Origin: Pseudomonas huaxiensis
GTDB lineage: Bacteria; Pseudomonadota; Gammaproteobacteria; Pseudomonadales; Pseudomonadaceae
DNA: 54,205 bases
Direction: 5' to 3'
Assembly (NCBI RefSeq): GCF_003231275.1
Contig: NZ_QKVL01000038.1
Coordinates: 1-54,205 of the forward strand
Shown: in pieces, positions 1-7,829 of the stretch
Layout of the letters: every line of letters starts with the position of its first letter
Position numbering within the stretch: position 1 is the first letter of the stretch
Position numbers and translations under genes: made by a program
The notes under the pieces: model-generated
Database searches by the model: none
Told to the model about the DNA's origin: nothing
What the model saw: only the letters and a program-made list of their open reading frames with translations

Positions 1-185
1 ACCCTTACCGGACATCCGCGAAAGCCCGCAGTTGGCCAAAAGCGGACTGTCCTCCATTGTGGGAAATTGGCTTTAACCAAAACGGCTGTTTGGGTAGATT
101 TGGACAGAGCTCGACTGTCAGCCTTGAGTTATGGCAGATAGCAAGTGATTACCGCGCCCTGTCTATTACAGGATTACCCTCATGA
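1..185. other. left-edge intergenic DNA
   Basis: No coding region is supported here. It lies downstream of the minus-strand nuclease-NTPase gene. I see no tRNA, no attachment-site-like repeat and no integrase end, so the boundary of the element is not visible at this edge. Confidence 0.5.
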
Positions 186-2753
186 TCACCTGCCTCGCCT
201 GCTGTCGCGCGGCAAGCCAGGTGAAAGGTGCCTGGCAACCGTTTGGAAGGTTTCATCCTGACTGATTAGCAATGCAGAGAAGTCAAAGTAGTTGACCGTG
301 AAGTTTGCGGCATGCCATTGGCTTTCGAGATAGTCTTTAAAGGCCGCTGTTTTCTTGTACCTGTCGGAGATAGCAAAAGAGGCTGCAAATTTTGAGACCT
401 CTCCCCGGGTTGCTTCATCAAAAATCGGAGTGTCAGTGGACATGGCGTCAAGGAAGGCGAACGAACCTGCCCAGTACCTGATGTGATAGATCCCGATTGA
501 CGTTGCCCTAAAATAGAAGTTTTCAGGGTCTTCGCTGTCCTGAACGTGAATTTCTCTGTAGTGACCATGCGGTGTTTCAATTAATCTGCGCTTTGCCAGT
601 CCTTTCAGCGACTTCGCAATTTGGTCGCTGATGAAGCCTTGAGTTGCGACTTCAGCACCGATTGTCCTCCCGCTTACGAAGCCATCGTTGTCAGCTACCC
701 CTTGGCTTGAAGCTAGATAGGCGACAATCAGCGATGCTAGAAAGTGCTCTCGGGGATCTGCCGTGCTTTGAATATCAAATAGGTTGCAGGCAACAAACGA
801 AGACTGTGCGTTGAAATATGCATATTCACCCAGCAAGGCGTGTTTGGTGAATTCGTGCAACGGTATTCGATAGTTTCCTCGTTGCTCTTCAATGTCGATG
901 ATCTTCTGCGAGTCGACGTTGGGGCTCCCAAAAAAGCCAGTGATCAGCTCGATCACCGAGCGGGTATTGCCACCTGTGACGTTGCTCAGAAATGTTTTGA
1001 TCTGATCGTTTGCCCGTATCGAGCGGAGCGTGGCGTTTAAGAAAGCCACAACGCTAGTCAGGTGCACCCTTATATCAGTCAAGGTCGCTGGAGCAACGCT
1101 CCCTTCCGCGACACGGCCAGCAAATATCAGACGTTTCTGCACTACCTCGTCAGCGGGCGGCGGGGAGATCGTCAACACTTTGTTTTGATACCCGGACAGC
1201 GCCCCCGTCGTCTTCGAGAGAAAAAAAGTGCTCGGGCGTAAGGCCACAAAAACAAGCAAATTGCGCGTCGAAGCGAATTCCTGTGCGATCAGGAAGGTTT
1301 CCTGCTGAACCTCGAATGATCGCTGATCAGCATTGTCGAGGACTAGAATTATCTGTTTTCCTCGCCCTCTTGATAAATGACCTAGCGATGCGCGCAGGTG
1401 CATATCCGTTTTCTTGGTCAAGTCGATCAGAAAGCTGGCGCGTTCATCGTCATACTTGGCGCGATTGGTTTCCTTAAGTCGACCAGGCGTTGTTTTATCG
1501 AAGTCGAGCAAGTCACGATGATAAATGGACTCAACAAAGGACGCTTCGTAAATATCTAATGCGTAATGTTCTTTCAGGGCGCGCGGTATTTCTGACAGCA
1601 AAAAATCTTTGACCGAAGAGCTGAGTGTCGCCTTGTTCCCTAGGTTAAGGTTCAGAAAGTAAGTTTGAGCCCGCTCTGATATGCTCAGGCTTTCGTAGAG
1701 GTTTTCAAAAAACGAGGTCTTGCCGACCCCTACATCGCCGATGATCACAATCGGCCTTGATCCAGCTGCGGCCAATGAAGGGTCGCTGAATTGCAGGTTG
1801 CCTCCATCCACCACCGCTATTTCGTCAAAGGCGGAAGGCGCCACCCCGAGTTCTCCGGCGCGCCGGTAACGGGCTTGGATAACCTTCCTGCTCAGCAGCA
1901 GGTGGCGGTTATTTGCCTCTAGCTTGATGTAGCATTCCTTGTAAAAGTCTGCCTTCAGCTCTGTGTTATCCTCGATCTCTTCAAGCAAGAGCGAGGATAA
2001 GGATCGCAAATTTTCCTGAAAACGGTTTCGGTACCTGTATTTGAGTGGTTCAGGTATTACTGTCGATGCCTTTGGCGGGATCCGTGGATGACGATGATGG
2101 GCCAACTCACGATAGGCTCGGTTTTCGGCAATGCCTTCCGGAGACATCAGTTTCCAAAGCATTGCAAAATTTGTTACATAGGAATCGAATCCGTTGAAAA
2201 TATAGCACTCGCCATCCAAAGGCTGGTAACCAGGTGATATCGCTTGAAAAATCGCCAACTGCGGTCCATTGCAGACGATCGCGACGGAGGCGCCATTGAT
2301 TGCACAGTATGGAATTACTTGCTTGACCGCAGCGTCGAATGTTTTTGAAGCCAGAATCAAGGAGGGCATCTTGCGTAACAGATTGCCGCCAATGGAAGGG
2401 AAATCGAAATAAGCCGATTCGCGTTTAGCCTCTAGTATGGCTTTCGCTGGTTTTCCAAAAATGTAGTCTGCACGACCGCCCAGCTCGTCAGTTTTCTCTA
2501 CGCTCACATTCGGGTGCGCCCACCCTAGGCACTCGAAGATCAACCTATCAATAAACTGAAATCTGTTCTGTGCTTCGTTCCAGTGACTGCTGTCAGTTGG
2601 AAGTTCCGCAAGGATTCGTTTTAGATTCTCCAACCCTTCAGACATTTCTATAAGTGCCTGCATCAAGCCTCCATGCTGTGGGAACTCAAGATCAGATAAT
2701 ATCGAACCGTCGAGGCGCTTCAATAGAAATTTCTGCGTGGGCCTAGGCCCCAT
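186..2753 (-). CDS. predicted PD-(D/E)xK nuclease fused to P-loop NTPase
   Basis: 855 aa. The N-terminal part (about residues 70-120) looks like the HsdR-N/PD-(D/E)xK fold: Asp96 in a RADY motif followed by Glu108-x-Lys110 in LEAKR, the catalytic pattern of restriction-type nucleases. A P-loop NTPase follows: Walker A GDVGVGKT at about 339-346, Walker B ILVLDNAD at about 469-476, and a later LVFVALRPS stretch like a sensor strand of KAP/STAND-type ATPases. The C-terminal 300 residues are probably helical and not recognised. The gene stands alone, in the cargo end of the element, with lower GC than the transfer genes. Seen: both motif sets. Known: nuclease plus STAND/KAP ATPase fusions are common in anti-phage defence. 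Inferred: a defence effector that senses phage and cuts nucleic acid. It could instead be a DNA-repair or restriction-related ATPase. Confidence 0.7.
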   Translation of the reverse strand: MGPRPTQKFLLKRLDGSILSDLEFPQHGGLMQALIEMSEGLENLKRILAELPTDSSHWNEAQNRFQFIDRLIFECLGWAHPNVSVEKTDELGGRADYIFGKPAKAILEAKRESAYFDFPSIGGNLLRKMPSLILASKTFDAAVKQVIPYCAINGASVAIVCNGPQLAIFQAISPGYQPLDGECYIFNGFDSYVTNFAMLWKLMSPEGIAENRAYRELAHHRHPRIPPKASTVIPEPLKYRYRNRFQENLRSLSSLLLEEIEDNTELKADFYKECYIKLEANNRHLLLSRKVIQARYRRAGELGVAPSAFDEIAVVDGGNLQFSDPSLAAAGSRPIVIIGDVGVGKTSFFENLYESLSISERAQTYFLNLNLGNKATLSSSVKDFLLSEIPRALKEHYALDIYEASFVESIYHRDLLDFDKTTPGRLKETNRAKYDDERASFLIDLTKKTDMHLRASLGHLSRGRGKQIILVLDNADQRSFEVQQETFLIAQEFASTRNLLVFVALRPSTFFLSKTTGALSGYQNKVLTISPPPADEVVQKRLIFAGRVAEGSVAPATLTDIRVHLTSVVAFLNATLRSIRANDQIKTFLSNVTGGNTRSVIELITGFFGSPNVDSQKIIDIEEQRGNYRIPLHEFTKHALLGEYAYFNAQSSFVACNLFDIQSTADPREHFLASLIVAYLASSQGVADNDGFVSGRTIGAEVATQGFISDQIAKSLKGLAKRRLIETPHGHYREIHVQDSEDPENFYFRATSIGIYHIRYWAGSFAFLDAMSTDTPIFDEATRGEVSKFAASFAISDRYKKTAAFKDYLESQWHAANFTVNYFDFSALLISQDETFQTVARHLSPGLPRDSRRGR

Positions 2754-3006
2754 TACTGTCTGTCCTACAGCGTTACAGTTTTGGTCGATTTCTTGCTGGT
2801 GTCAATCGCGGGCGCGACTTGCGACGGCTGTTGGCCGGCTACTGTCCTTCGTGAAGGGTCGCTATCGACCGAGGGTGTGAAACACCGAGCCGAGGTGATT
2901 TTCCAAAATTGGTTGGGGTTCACACAGCTTCGGCCTAGGGCAGACAACCAACCACTAACTTGCTAGGTAAGTCGCCCGCCGTAGCCGGCTCTGCTTGATG
3001 GGCGTG

Positions 3007-3291
3007 CTAGGCTAACTTGCGGCCGGCACGACCTAAAGCAGCCAGAGTCTGTTCTTTGTATGTAGTATGAGATTGATAGATACTCATGATCGCCTTTACT
3101 GCTTCCTCCCCCCCAGCCTCACCAAGAGCATGTAATGTCTGCTCTTTGTAAGTAGTGTGAGACTTGTAAATGCTCATGATTGCTTCTACCGCTGCATCGC
3201 CTCCCGCTTGACCAAGAGCCTTGAGGGTTTGCTCTGTATAAGAAGTATGAGATTTGTAGATTGCCATGATTTTAGATACAGCTGAGCTCAT
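3007..3291 (-). CDS. small HEAT-like repeat protein
   Basis: About 94 aa from the ATG at 3291; a longer in-frame extension to 3459 runs through a terminator-like inverted repeat and reads as unlikely. The protein is almost entirely three tandem copies of a 30-residue unit of the form IMxIYKSHTxYxEQTLxALGxAGGxxAV, with a helix-turn-helix hairpin pattern like HEAT/PBS-lyase-type repeats. The copies are also visible as about 90-bp DNA repeats, so the array is recent or homogenised. There is no signal peptide or catalytic motif. No strong Shine-Dalgarno precedes the start. It sits between the nuclease-NTPase gene and the protease operon but is not clearly in an operon with either. The function is unknown; a protein-binding adaptor is the most that can be inferred. 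Confidence 0.55.
   Translation of the reverse strand: MSSAVSKIMAIYKSHTSYTEQTLKALGQAGGDAAVEAIMSIYKSHTTYKEQTLHALGEAGGEEAVKAIMSIYQSHTTYKEQTLAALGRAGRKLA
3021..3270 (-). repeat. three tandem 90-bp coding repeats
   Basis: Near-identical units encode the 30-residue HEAT-like repeats. Recurrent blocks such as CTCATGAT and AAGAGC line up at 90-bp spacing. They are coding and in frame, not a CRISPR or intergenic array. Confidence 0.7.
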
Positions 3292-3455
3292 AAAAATACC
3301 GTTTTCTTGGAAGTGATAAGGTTCGGCTAGATTTAGATAGCGCGCAAAAATGGTCGTCGACGCTACAGGAATTAATCTATCCGTAAAGATAAAAGTGAGC
3401 AATAGCAAAAAACTAGGGAAACTAAATATTTCGACAGTGGTGCTTGTTGTGAGCC

Positions 3456-3489
3456 GCAAAAAGCCAGTGATGGAATCACTGCTTTTTGC
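3456..3489. terminator. bidirectional rho-independent terminator
   Basis: A long inverted repeat: GCAAAAAG, a CAGTGAT arm, a three-base loop GGA, an ATCACTG arm and CTTTTTGC. The hairpin is followed by a T run on both strands. It lies 150 bp past the end of the serine protease gene on the minus strand and would end that transcript before the HEAT-like gene. The remaining sequence from 3292 to 3638 shows nothing else. Confidence 0.75.
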
Positions 3490-3638
3490 CGACTTCAGCC
3501 GTTGCCGAAGGTCTTCAATAGGTCGAGCGCGTTCAGTCGCTGCTGGCAGCTACCGGGCAACAGCGGCCAATCGACTAATTCCACTTCCCTAATCTCACTT
3601 CGGTATTTCTGAGAGTACCACACTAGCCTTGCCAATAT

Positions 3639-4649
3639 TTATTGCAGGCAGAATTCGGAGTGCGCAAGCTTGTAAATCGGGTCTTCGAGCCGCTGGAACT
3701 TGCAATAGTAAAGATGCTCGCGTTTGTGGCCGTTCATATTCGTGTACTGTCTGGACTGCAGGTACGTGAACTCGGACTTCGGGAATTGCGATTGTAGTTC
3801 GGTAAGAAATGTATTGCAGAACTCTGGGCTGCTGGATTTCTTGGTTTGCCACTCGCCTAGCTTTTCGACTGTTACATTCAGGTCGTAACCTTCAATGCCG
3901 TGGATCTTCCTCCTGCATGCAGGGTAGGTGGCACAACTACCGTATGTGACGGATTGTGCACCGGCTTGGTCAAGGAACGGCTTGGCGTAGTAAATAGGGA
4001 TAACGTACGAGACCAGTTGGCTAGATCTTTTGTAGGCGACAGAGATGCCGATGACCGTGCCATTGCTGCCGAATACGGGCCCGCCACTGTTGCCCTCGTT
4101 CAGTGCCAAATTGGTTTGCCACCAAGGCTTGTAGACGCCGTCGACTTCGGCCAGCTCCGCTGTTTTCATACCGTTGGGTATCATTGCCAGCTCCCAGCCG
4201 GCATATCCCAGAGCCATCAACGGGGCAGCAATAGGCGTCGGCACTGCCGTGCCGATTGCAACGCTCTGCCAGCTCTCGCCATCGCCACGCGCGGACAATT
4301 GCAGTAACGCGATATCGTTAGCCCGGTCACGTGCAACAACCGTGGCCCTCACGCTGCTGGTTCGCCTGTTACCGATCTTGACATCGATTGTTTCGGATTC
4401 GACTGTGACATTTCCTACAGGGCGGATGACGTGGTCGTTCGTGATGACCAGCCCGGATTCGGAGACGATAAATCCCGAGCCGTTGCTTTCACAATTGCCA
4501 TCGCCATTGGCCAGGATGCAGGTGTAGTGGATGCGTGCCGTCGCGTCTCTGTTGTTTTCAAACAAACAACTATCTTCCATTGCGTACGCGGTATCGAGAG
4601 AAAAGGCCGCCATCAGCGTCGCAATCGTGGCTTGATTCGTGCTGTTCAT
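3639..4649 (-). CDS. exported trypsin-like serine protease
   Basis: 336 aa with a weak N-terminal signal peptide (cleavage likely after about residue 23). The chymotrypsin-fold catalytic triad is visible: His73 in ITNDHVI, Asp112 in RANDIALLQ and Ser188 in NEGNSGGPVF, the DegP/S1C-like spacing. There is no PDZ domain; the C-terminal 110 residues are Cys-containing and unrecognised, perhaps a substrate-binding or disulfide-stabilised tail. The start is supported by an AAGGAGG ribosome site. It follows the NlpC/P60-like gene by 12 bp on the same strand, so the two are almost certainly co-transcribed, and both products would act in the periplasm. Substrate unknown; a role in processing cell-envelope proteins is inferred. 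Confidence 0.8.
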   Translation of the reverse strand: MNSTNQATIATLMAAFSLDTAYAMEDSCLFENNRDATARIHYTCILANGDGNCESNGSGFIVSESGLVITNDHVIRPVGNVTVESETIDVKIGNRRTSSVRATVVARDRANDIALLQLSARGDGESWQSVAIGTAVPTPIAAPLMALGYAGWELAMIPNGMKTAELAEVDGVYKPWWQTNLALNEGNSGGPVFGSNGTVIGISVAYKRSSQLVSYVIPIYYAKPFLDQAGAQSVTYGSCATYPACRRKIHGIEGYDLNVTVEKLGEWQTKKSSSPEFCNTFLTELQSQFPKSEFTYLQSRQYTNMNGHKREHLYYCKFQRLEDPIYKLAHSEFCLQ

Positions 4650-4661
4650 ACTTAGCCTCCT

Positions 4662-6308
4662 TCAGGGCGTGAGGTCCAGTCGCGAGAGAGGCTTGTAGCC
4701 AGCCTGCATCAACTCAGCTTCGCTGTACGACCGCCGGCAAACGCCGCCGCAGGACGCATTGGCCGCTGATTCGATCACGGTATGGAAACGTCCTTTTGGG
4801 CCGTTTGCGGTGCTTTCGAGAAGCCGCACATGTGACCCTGACTTGTTGACGATGTCGCCGGGCCGTAGATTCTCCCAGAGCACGGCTGCGCTTACTTTGG
4901 CATCCGGCAGACTACGTGTTGTGTAGTAAGCCCCTGTTTGCCAGGCGTAGGAGACAAAGCCTGAACAGTCCAGACCCGTTGCGGCGGGATAGACGCAATT
5001 GGAGCTGCGGCATGTGCAATCAGAGCCCGCCAGCCTGCCATCACTGAGGTGCTGCCTGAAGGTATCGAGTGAACTAGCATAACCGCCCCAGCGGTAGGGA
5101 ATGGCCGTAACTTCCTTTTCCAGCAGCGCATCCAGACGGCTTGGGCGGTGCCAGATATTGGCCGAGGGGTTACAGAGGTTGGGTACTCCGGTGCGGCTGT
5201 AATTATTAGCATGCATGACCCACTTCAGTTCCAGCGCCTCACGTGCTTTTTTCAAGATGCTCTGGCGGCTGACCTGTTGCAGGGCTACTAGGCCGACAGC
5301 GCTGGTTCCGTTCAACTGCTCCAACTGCTTGAGTATGTCCTGTTCCGATGCGATCAGCGCCACATCTGTGGGGCGAGCGATAACCACCGGCTTTGCGGTG
5401 CCGACTTTGGAAAAAACCACAGGCTCAACGGTGACTTTCCCATTCTTGGCAAATGAAAGGCTGACAACCACGCCGTTGGTCAATCGCGCGAAAGGGCGGC
5501 GGATATTACAAGCGTAGGCATCTGGCGACATGTATGCCTCCGCGGTAAGCGTGCCTTGCACATCGGTTGTGATAAGGCGCACAAAGCTCAGTTCTTTGGG
5601 GGCTTTCACGGTTTCCTGCGTTGCAATTAGGGCGCCTTCATCAGCGCTCGCCCAGAGCATGCGCACATCGACCAAGCGTCGCTCCGAGGAAACGCTCGTC
5701 TGCTTGAACCCTGTGGTGGAGATCGCGTTCCTGCCCACTGCAAGGGTGGGCTTTTCCAGCTTGAAATCAAAGAATGACGCGGCCACCTGGCCTGGATCGG
5801 CGAGCGCCCCCAATACCTTGCTGTCGATATCGATGGGCACCTGTTTGCCGGCGAGGTTCTCAAGCGTGAGCTGACCGTCCGACAGCACCACAAGGCGGGG
5901 CGCGCCTGACTCGGGGTCATAGCGGGTGAATGAGCGCGCGCTGACCCTGGACGTCGCTGAAACAAGAGCCACGTCGCCAAGCGCGCCGACTACCACATAC
6001 CCAGACGTCGTCGCGATCAAATCGACGGGGTCGAGCAAGTCGGGGGGCAGCTTGATTTCTGTGGCGGCCTTTGTACCGACGATCAGGATCTTTTGGTTGA
6101 CGCTGTCCAGAATGGCCAACTGGCCATTGGGGCCAGGGGCGATGGTGGCCGGCCCCCTGCATTCTTCGTTGGGAATGCGCTCAATACCGACCTGACCGAG
6201 GCCATTGCCTATTGGCAAGTCAAACGGGCCGGTGATTTGAGCTTGAGCAGCGCTGCATGGAGGTATTGTTGCTAGCAATAACCCCCCTAAGCAAAACCTT
6301 GCGAGCAT
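4662..6308 (-). CDS. exported NlpC/P60-like peptidase with beta-propeller-like N-terminus
   Basis: 548 aa. The signal peptide ends at about residue 21 (PPCSAAQA). Residues 30-320 are rich in short beta strands with recurrent Gly/Asp turns, suggesting a propeller-like domain, and residues 395-515 carry NlpC/P60 hallmarks: PYRWGG at about 404-409, catalytic Cys448 in LDCSGFV and His493 in GSHVRL. Family enzymes are cysteine peptidases or amidases cutting peptidoglycan peptides or related amides. A GGGGAGG ribosome site precedes the ATG. It is first in a two-gene operon with the trypsin-like protease. Unlike T4SS-associated cell-wall enzymes it sits outside the transfer block, so a role in conjugation is not indicated. 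Fold of the N-terminal half is inferred, not seen. Confidence 0.75.
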   Translation of the reverse strand: MLARFCLGGLLLATIPPCSAAQAQITGPFDLPIGNGLGQVGIERIPNEECRGPATIAPGPNGQLAILDSVNQKILIVGTKAATEIKLPPDLLDPVDLIATTSGYVVVGALGDVALVSATSRVSARSFTRYDPESGAPRLVVLSDGQLTLENLAGKQVPIDIDSKVLGALADPGQVAASFFDFKLEKPTLAVGRNAISTTGFKQTSVSSERRLVDVRMLWASADEGALIATQETVKAPKELSFVRLITTDVQGTLTAEAYMSPDAYACNIRRPFARLTNGVVVSLSFAKNGKVTVEPVVFSKVGTAKPVVIARPTDVALIASEQDILKQLEQLNGTSAVGLVALQQVSRQSILKKAREALELKWVMHANNYSRTGVPNLCNPSANIWHRPSRLDALLEKEVTAIPYRWGGYASSLDTFRQHLSDGRLAGSDCTCRSSNCVYPAATGLDCSGFVSYAWQTGAYYTTRSLPDAKVSAAVLWENLRPGDIVNKSGSHVRLLESTANGPKGRFHTVIESAANASCGGVCRRSYSEAELMQAGYKPLSRLDLTP

Positions 6309-6608
6309 ATAGCCTCCCCTGGCTGTAGCGTAAATGTCTTTTACCGCCGGCGCATAATGTCAGTAGGCTAGCATTGCTTCCGTTTTCCTCAAGGTGAGTT
6401 AGCGGGGGTCATGTAGTTTCGAGCGATGTTCGATTACATAGTCAGGGTAGTACGGGGCAATGAGTGCAGGTTCCCAACCCAAGACTTCGAGTTGAGGGCG
6501 ACAAGTCAATGTCCACGTCTGGTGGGTTGCAGCCAGTAGCAACTGGCTGCTTTGAGTCGAGCGGACGTTGTGGAGAAAGTTGGTATTAACAGTGCTTTTA
6601 GCTCTGCT
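6309..6608. other. intergenic region with a strong hairpin
   Basis: Between the start of the NlpC/P60 operon and the 3' end of the SRAP gene. No ORF is convincing. The promoter of the minus-strand operon should lie near 6310-6400. The only distinct structure is the hairpin at 6529-6550. Confidence 0.4.
6529..6550 (-). terminator. hairpin downstream of SRAP gene
   Basis: A perfect 9-bp stem, GCAGCCAGT/ACTGGCTGC, with an AGCA loop, located 58 bp past the SRAP stop codon. The T tract is weak, so termination is likely but not certain. Confidence 0.5.
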
Positions 6609-7301
6609 TCAAGGATGAATGGTATCCAGCAGCCCTGGGCCCTGATTCCGCACATTTCCCACTTGCTTGCCGACTGGATACCACTGAAAGGCATCCGCTG
6701 GCCTGCAGCCACTGGCCATAATTTCAGCAGCGCGCTCTAGCGATGTCTCCGTATCAATCCATTCCCTAGCCAGCTCAGGGGTTAGCACCAACGGCTTGCG
6801 ATCATGTATGTCGACCAGTCCCTGATCTGCAGCCGCTGTGACGATCACAAACCCGTCCCGCTCGTCCGGCTCTAGCCCTTGATGTACTTCGGCCAGCGCT
6901 GCGAAGAACAGTGGTTCACCGTCGGCGCCGGTGATGTAGTAGGGTTGTTTGCGCTTCGGGTCGGCCGGGTCCGGAATCCACTCATACCACCCGTTCGCCG
7001 GCGCCAGCGCTCTGCCTGCCGGCCAAAGCGCCTTGAAAAACTTGCCCGCCGCTATCGTCTCGGCCCGCGCATTGATTGGATCAGGACGCTTTCCCTTCGC
7101 CCAGAAAGGCGACCATCCCCATTTGACGCGATCCACTGCCAGCCGATCTCCCAGTTGTCGAATCACTTCAACCCGGGTCGAGGGCGCGATGTTGTACCGA
7201 TTGATTGGTTCATGGTCGTAGCCATTGATTACGACCAGGTCGAGCGACAGCTGCCGCAGGTAGTGGTCCATAGACTCGTAGAGCGAATACCGTCCGCACA
7301 T
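6609..7301 (-). CDS. yedK: SRAP/HMCES-family abasic-site protein (YedK-like)
   Basis: 230 aa, the usual length. Family residues are present: Cys2 exposed after removal of Met1 (MCGRYSL), Asn77 in INARAET, Glu107 in GWYEW and His166 in DIHDRKP. Known: these proteins form a thiazolidine DNA-protein crosslink with abasic sites in single-stranded DNA. It is divergent from the UmuD-like gene, with a LexA box in the 99-bp gap, so SOS induction of both is inferred. On a conjugative element it could protect the single strand that enters the recipient. Confidence 0.92.
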   Translation of the reverse strand: MCGRYSLYESMDHYLRQLSLDLVVINGYDHEPINRYNIAPSTRVEVIRQLGDRLAVDRVKWGWSPFWAKGKRPDPINARAETIAAGKFFKALWPAGRALAPANGWYEWIPDPADPKRKQPYYITGADGEPLFFAALAEVHQGLEPDERDGFVIVTAAADQGLVDIHDRKPLVLTPELAREWIDTETSLERAAEIMASGCRPADAFQWYPVGKQVGNVRNQGPGLLDTIHP

Positions 7302-7364
7302 TTCCCACCTCGTCTGTCAGAAATTTCCTGCTCGGCATTGACCAGGCGTCTGATGCTGGATTAA

Positions 7365-7380
7365 CTGTATATGCATACAG
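7365..7380. promoter_or_regulatory. LexA box
   Basis: CTGTATATGCATACAG is a perfect palindromic match to CTGT-N8-ACAG. It is centred 28 bp upstream of the UmuD-like ATG (7401) and 71 bp from the divergent SRAP start (7301), so one LexA site could repress both transcription units. Confidence 0.92.
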
Positions 7381-7400
7381 TTTGCATTGAGCCCGTAATC

Positions 7401-7829
7401 ATGAACATCACGCTCCTGGGTGCGCCGACCGGCGGCACCGAACCACTCCCGTTGTACTCCTTCCATGTCCCGGCCGGGTTTCCATCGCCTGCGGCTGACC
7501 ATCTGGAAGGTCATATCTCGCTCGATGAGTTATTCGACCTTCGAGCGCCCCATGTGTATCTCATCAAGGTAGAGGGCGACAGCATGGAAGGGGCAGGTAT
7601 CTATTCCGGCGATCTGGTTATTGTGGACCGAGGGCGAGAGGCGGAACACGACGATATCGTAATTGCCGCGGTCAACAGCGAGCCGGTATGCAAACGGCTA
7701 CACCGACGTGATGGCGTGGTGATTCTCAAGTCGGAGAACATCAAGTACCCGGCACGACACATCATGGAGGGCGACGAATTGGTGATCTGGGGCGTTGTCC
7801 GCTACAGCGTCCGCGATCATGCACAGTGA
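7401..7829 (+). CDS. umuD: UmuD-like S24 autoprotease subunit of an error-prone polymerase
   Basis: 142 aa from the ATG at 7401; an in-frame ATG at 7371 lies inside the LexA box and is rejected. The self-cleavage site Ala25-Gly26 (HVPAGFPS), nucleophile Ser61 in GDSMEG and general base Lys98 in EPVCKRL are all present. RecA-stimulated cleavage would produce the active subunit that joins UmuC. The stop overlaps the UmuC-like start by 11 bases, so translation is coupled. This is a mobile-element version of the SOS mutagenesis operon, as in RulAB/ImpAB/MucAB. Confidence 0.9.
   Translation: MNITLLGAPTGGTEPLPLYSFHVPAGFPSPAADHLEGHISLDELFDLRAPHVYLIKVEGDSMEGAGIYSGDLVIVDRGREAEHDDIVIAAVNSEPVCKRLHRRDGVVILKSENIKYPARHIMEGDELVIWGVVRYSVRDHAQ

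Noticed and set aside
3021..3270. Possible CRISPR or intergenic repeat array
   Set aside because: The 90-bp units are in frame and encode HEAT-like repeats without spacers.
7371..7400. Earlier ATG for the UmuD-like gene
   Set aside because: It lies within the LexA box and has no ribosome site.
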